Shown: piece after piece, positions 5,185 through 6,884 of the stretch
How the letters are laid out: each line of letters begins with the position of its first letter
How positions within the stretch are numbered: the first letter of the stretch is position 1
Source: Verrucomicrobiota bacterium
GTDB taxonomy: Bacteria; Verrucomicrobiota; Lentisphaeria; Victivallales; Victivallaceae
NCBI GenBank assembly: GCA_023459755.1
Contig: JAEWSS010000117.1
Location: 1-6,884 of the forward strand
Direction of reading: 5' to 3'
DNA length: 6,884 nucleotides
The notes under the pieces: generated by a model
Database searches by the model: none
The model's input: only the letters and a program-made list of their open reading frames with translations
Told to the model about the DNA's origin: nothing
Translations under genes and position numbers: made by a program

Positions 5185-6884
5185 TTAACGCACGTCGTCT
5201 TTTTTCAATTGAACGAGGTCGGCGGCGGACAGCACCTTGAATTCCACCACATGCACGCTGCTGTTAACACTGTTTTTCAGCATGTTCAATCGAACATAAC
5301 GCGCCCCCACCCCGTCCGGAAGTTCGTGAAAAATCCCGACCGGAGCGGCCATCACGGTGTTGGCGGAATTGTCCGTCACCGTAACCCAGTTGTCGCCGTC
5401 TTCCGAAACTTCGATGGTATACTGATAGCAGCGGCCGTCCCCCCAGTAGGTGGTGAGCCAAAAGCCGTTCACCTGCTGCGGCGCACCGAGGTCGACAGTA
5501 AGCGACGCCGGAGCCGGAGCCCACCAGCCTTTCGCCAGCGTCGCCTCGCCGTCCACCGCGAACTCCGGAGCGTGCCCCGGCTCGCTGGCGGTGGCCGACA
5601 CCGGTTTGTTGACCGCAAAACCGCGGACAATGCGCTGCCGCCTCATATTCTGATATTCGTCGCTTTTTATGAACGCCTCAATCGCCGGAGTGTACTTCTC
5701 AAACATGCGGCGCGACACTTCCACCGCGTCGCCGGCCGGAACGGACGGCAGCAGCGTGGTTTCCTCCGTCCACGCCTTGTATATCGCCGCCAGCCGCTCG
5801 GAGTAGTCGGCCGGCAGTTTGCCGGTTTTCAGCCCGGCTTCGCGGGCTTTGCCGAAGTATTCCCACTGCTTCAGGGCGCGGCTGCCCATTCCAGACCACT
5901 CCTTGGTGGCGTAATAGCCGATTTGCCCGCCCCAGTCGGTAATCTGCCGCTTGGCATTCCACTCCAGCTGCTTTGCCTCTTCGGGCGAAGAAGCCCAGTT
6001 CCGGGCGTCCTCCAGCCATTTTCCAAGCAGGAAGTACGGTTCGGTTCCCAGCAGTTCATCGAAGTCGGAGATAAAAGCCGCCAGCTCGGCGTTGGCCCGG
6101 CGCAGAGCCGCCGCATCTTTGGCTTCGTAGGCGGATTGAACCGCGCATATATAGTTGCTTGAAAGCTGGCTCAGCGTTTCGCGTCCGATATTTATCAGGT
6201 CGAAACGGTATGCCTGATTGTCTTTAAGCTGATCGGCGGCGGACAGCATAAGTTTCCACGCGTCGTACATTCTGACCACACCGCAATCGGTTCGGCTCGC
6301 CGGAGCAGGCGGAAAACACAGCGGACTCTGGTCAATCAAATTGGTCTGGTTGTAGCGGTCGGTGAACAGGATGTCCCACGCCGCCGTCACGGAGGCGGGA
6401 ACGTCCCGGCCGTAACGCCGCTGGAGAAATTTTCGCTTGAATTCGTCCAGATTAGCCACGCCATCGCCCCACATCATGTCCAGCACCAGCTCATAGATAA
6501 CCGGATTGACGCCCAATCCCTCGGTCATAATGCCGAGCCCCTGCAGATTGCCGTGATCCGGAGACGCGAGCATCCGGTGATAATTGTTGAAAATCGCCTC
6601 AAGTCCGCCGTAGATGTCCACCCGATTCCCGAAGTTCTGAAGAATATTCCACACCCAGGGTTTGCCGTACCAGCCATTCTGCCAGTGCCAGCCGGTGCCG
6701 GACCAGTTTTCGCCCCATAGTTCAAGTGCAAGGACGTGGTCGTTGGGGATGGCGTCGAAGAAGTTGCGGGTACGCTCCGGATTCCAGGCGTTTTCATAGT
6801 TGATCTTGGCGAACCAGGTCATAAGCACCCACACGCCGTCGGGATCGCCCTGAAGCATTGAGTCGCAGATGGTGCGCGCCATGC
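5185..6884 (-). CDS. Alpha-N-acetylglucosaminidase (GH89) with C-terminal F5/8-type-C domain, N-terminal part outside window
   Basis: The frame is open to the right edge. Numbering is from the ATG at 6882, which is probably internal because GH89 enzymes carry several hundred residues before this point. The first part closely follows human NAGLU: 'GDPDGVWVLMTW' (12-23; NAGLU 'AVWLLQGW'), 'KPWVWNILQNFGN' (74-86; 'PFIWCMLHNFGG') and 'GLGIMTEGLGVNPVIYEL' (115-132). In the last, E121 aligns with the catalytic nucleophile of GH89. The general acid/base glutamate lies upstream, off the window. A helical C-terminal catalytic region runs to about residue 410 ('PYFLLGKWLEDAR' is characteristic). Residues about 425-550 form an F5/8-type-C (discoidin/CBM32-like) domain, with 'FAVDGEATLAKGWWAPAPASLTVDLG', cut here for its key W, D and L residues, and 'ARYVRLNML'. 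The enzyme removes terminal alpha-linked GlcNAc from glycans; bacterial members often act on host mucin-type glycans. It converges on the exporter operon and is probably independent of it. Secretion cannot be judged without the N-terminus. Confidence 0.92.
   Translation of the reverse strand, partial: MARTICDSMLQGDPDGVWVLMTWFAKINYENAWNPERTRNFFDAIPNDHVLALELWGENWSGTGWHWQNGWYGKPWVWNILQNFGNRVDIYGGLEAIFNNYHRMLASPDHGNLQGLGIMTEGLGVNPVIYELVLDMMWGDGVANLDEFKRKFLQRRYGRDVPASVTAAWDILFTDRYNQTNLIDQSPLCFPPAPASRTDCGVVRMYDAWKLMLSAADQLKDNQAYRFDLINIGRETLSQLSSNYICAVQSAYEAKDAAALRRANAELAAFISDFDELLGTEPYFLLGKWLEDARNWASSPEEAKQLEWNAKRQITDWGGQIGYYATKEWSGMGSRALKQWEYFGKAREAGLKTGKLPADYSERLAAIYKAWTEETTLLPSVPAGDAVEVSRRMFEKYTPAIEAFIKSDEYQNMRRQRIVRGFAVNKPVSATASEPGHAPEFAVDGEATLAKGWWAPAPASLTVDLGAPQQVNGFWLTTYWGDGRCYQYTIEVSEDGDNWVTVTDNSANTVMAAPVGIFHELPDGVGARYVRLNMLKNSVNSSVHVVEFKVLSAADLVQLKKDDVR

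Noticed and set aside
5119..6162. Long + strand open frame (347 codons) antisense to the GH89 gene
   Set aside because: It is a shadow of the GC-rich GH89 coding strand, rich in Arg, Pro, His and Val, with no recognisable family. The minus-strand reading has clear GH89 and F5/8-type-C homology.

Overview
The window looks like a piece of a Gram-negative, carbohydrate-degrading, probably anaerobic bacterium. Base composition is moderately GC-rich. The tripartite exporter with a membrane fusion protein implies an outer membrane. The GH89 enzyme with a C-terminal F5/8-type-C domain and the LacI-type sensor fragment resemble gut Lentisphaerota (Victivallis-like) or other PVC-group bacteria. This taxonomic guess is inference. 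The exporter proteins are also unusually rich in cysteine, which fits an anaerobe.

Layout, left to right. (1) Bases 1-558 (+): the 3' part of a gene whose product reads like the effector-binding lobe of a LacI/GalR-type regulator; its N-terminus lies outside the window. (2) Bases 559-965: a 407-bp gap without a convincing gene. It holds a good sigma-70-type promoter (570-598) and a palindrome of the LacI-family operator type (around 795-804). (3) Bases 966-5030 (+): five tightly packed genes that look like one transcription unit. They encode a FtsX/MacB-type permease (DevC-like), an ABC ATPase (DevA/LolD-like), a HlyD-type membrane fusion protein (DevB-like), a small SAM-dependent methyltransferase of the phospholipid N-methyltransferase type, and an unrecognised protein with about six membrane segments. 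(4) Bases 5031-5184: a GC-rich spacer between convergent genes, with a long hairpin that fits a minus-strand terminator and a 20-bp tandem repeat. (5) Bases 5185-6884 (-): the 3' part of an alpha-N-acetylglucosaminidase (GH89) with a C-terminal F5/8-type-C (CBM32-like) domain.

How the genes may work together. The first three genes of the operon form an ATP-driven exporter of the DevBCA class, which in cyanobacteria exports heterocyst glycolipids. They would need an outer-membrane TolC-like partner that is not present here. Coupling to a lipid-type methyltransferase and a multi-pass membrane protein suggests a lipid or lipid-linked envelope molecule that is methylated and moved outward. The substrate is not shown by the sequence. 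The GH89 gene is on the other strand and probably belongs to a separate glycan-use locus.
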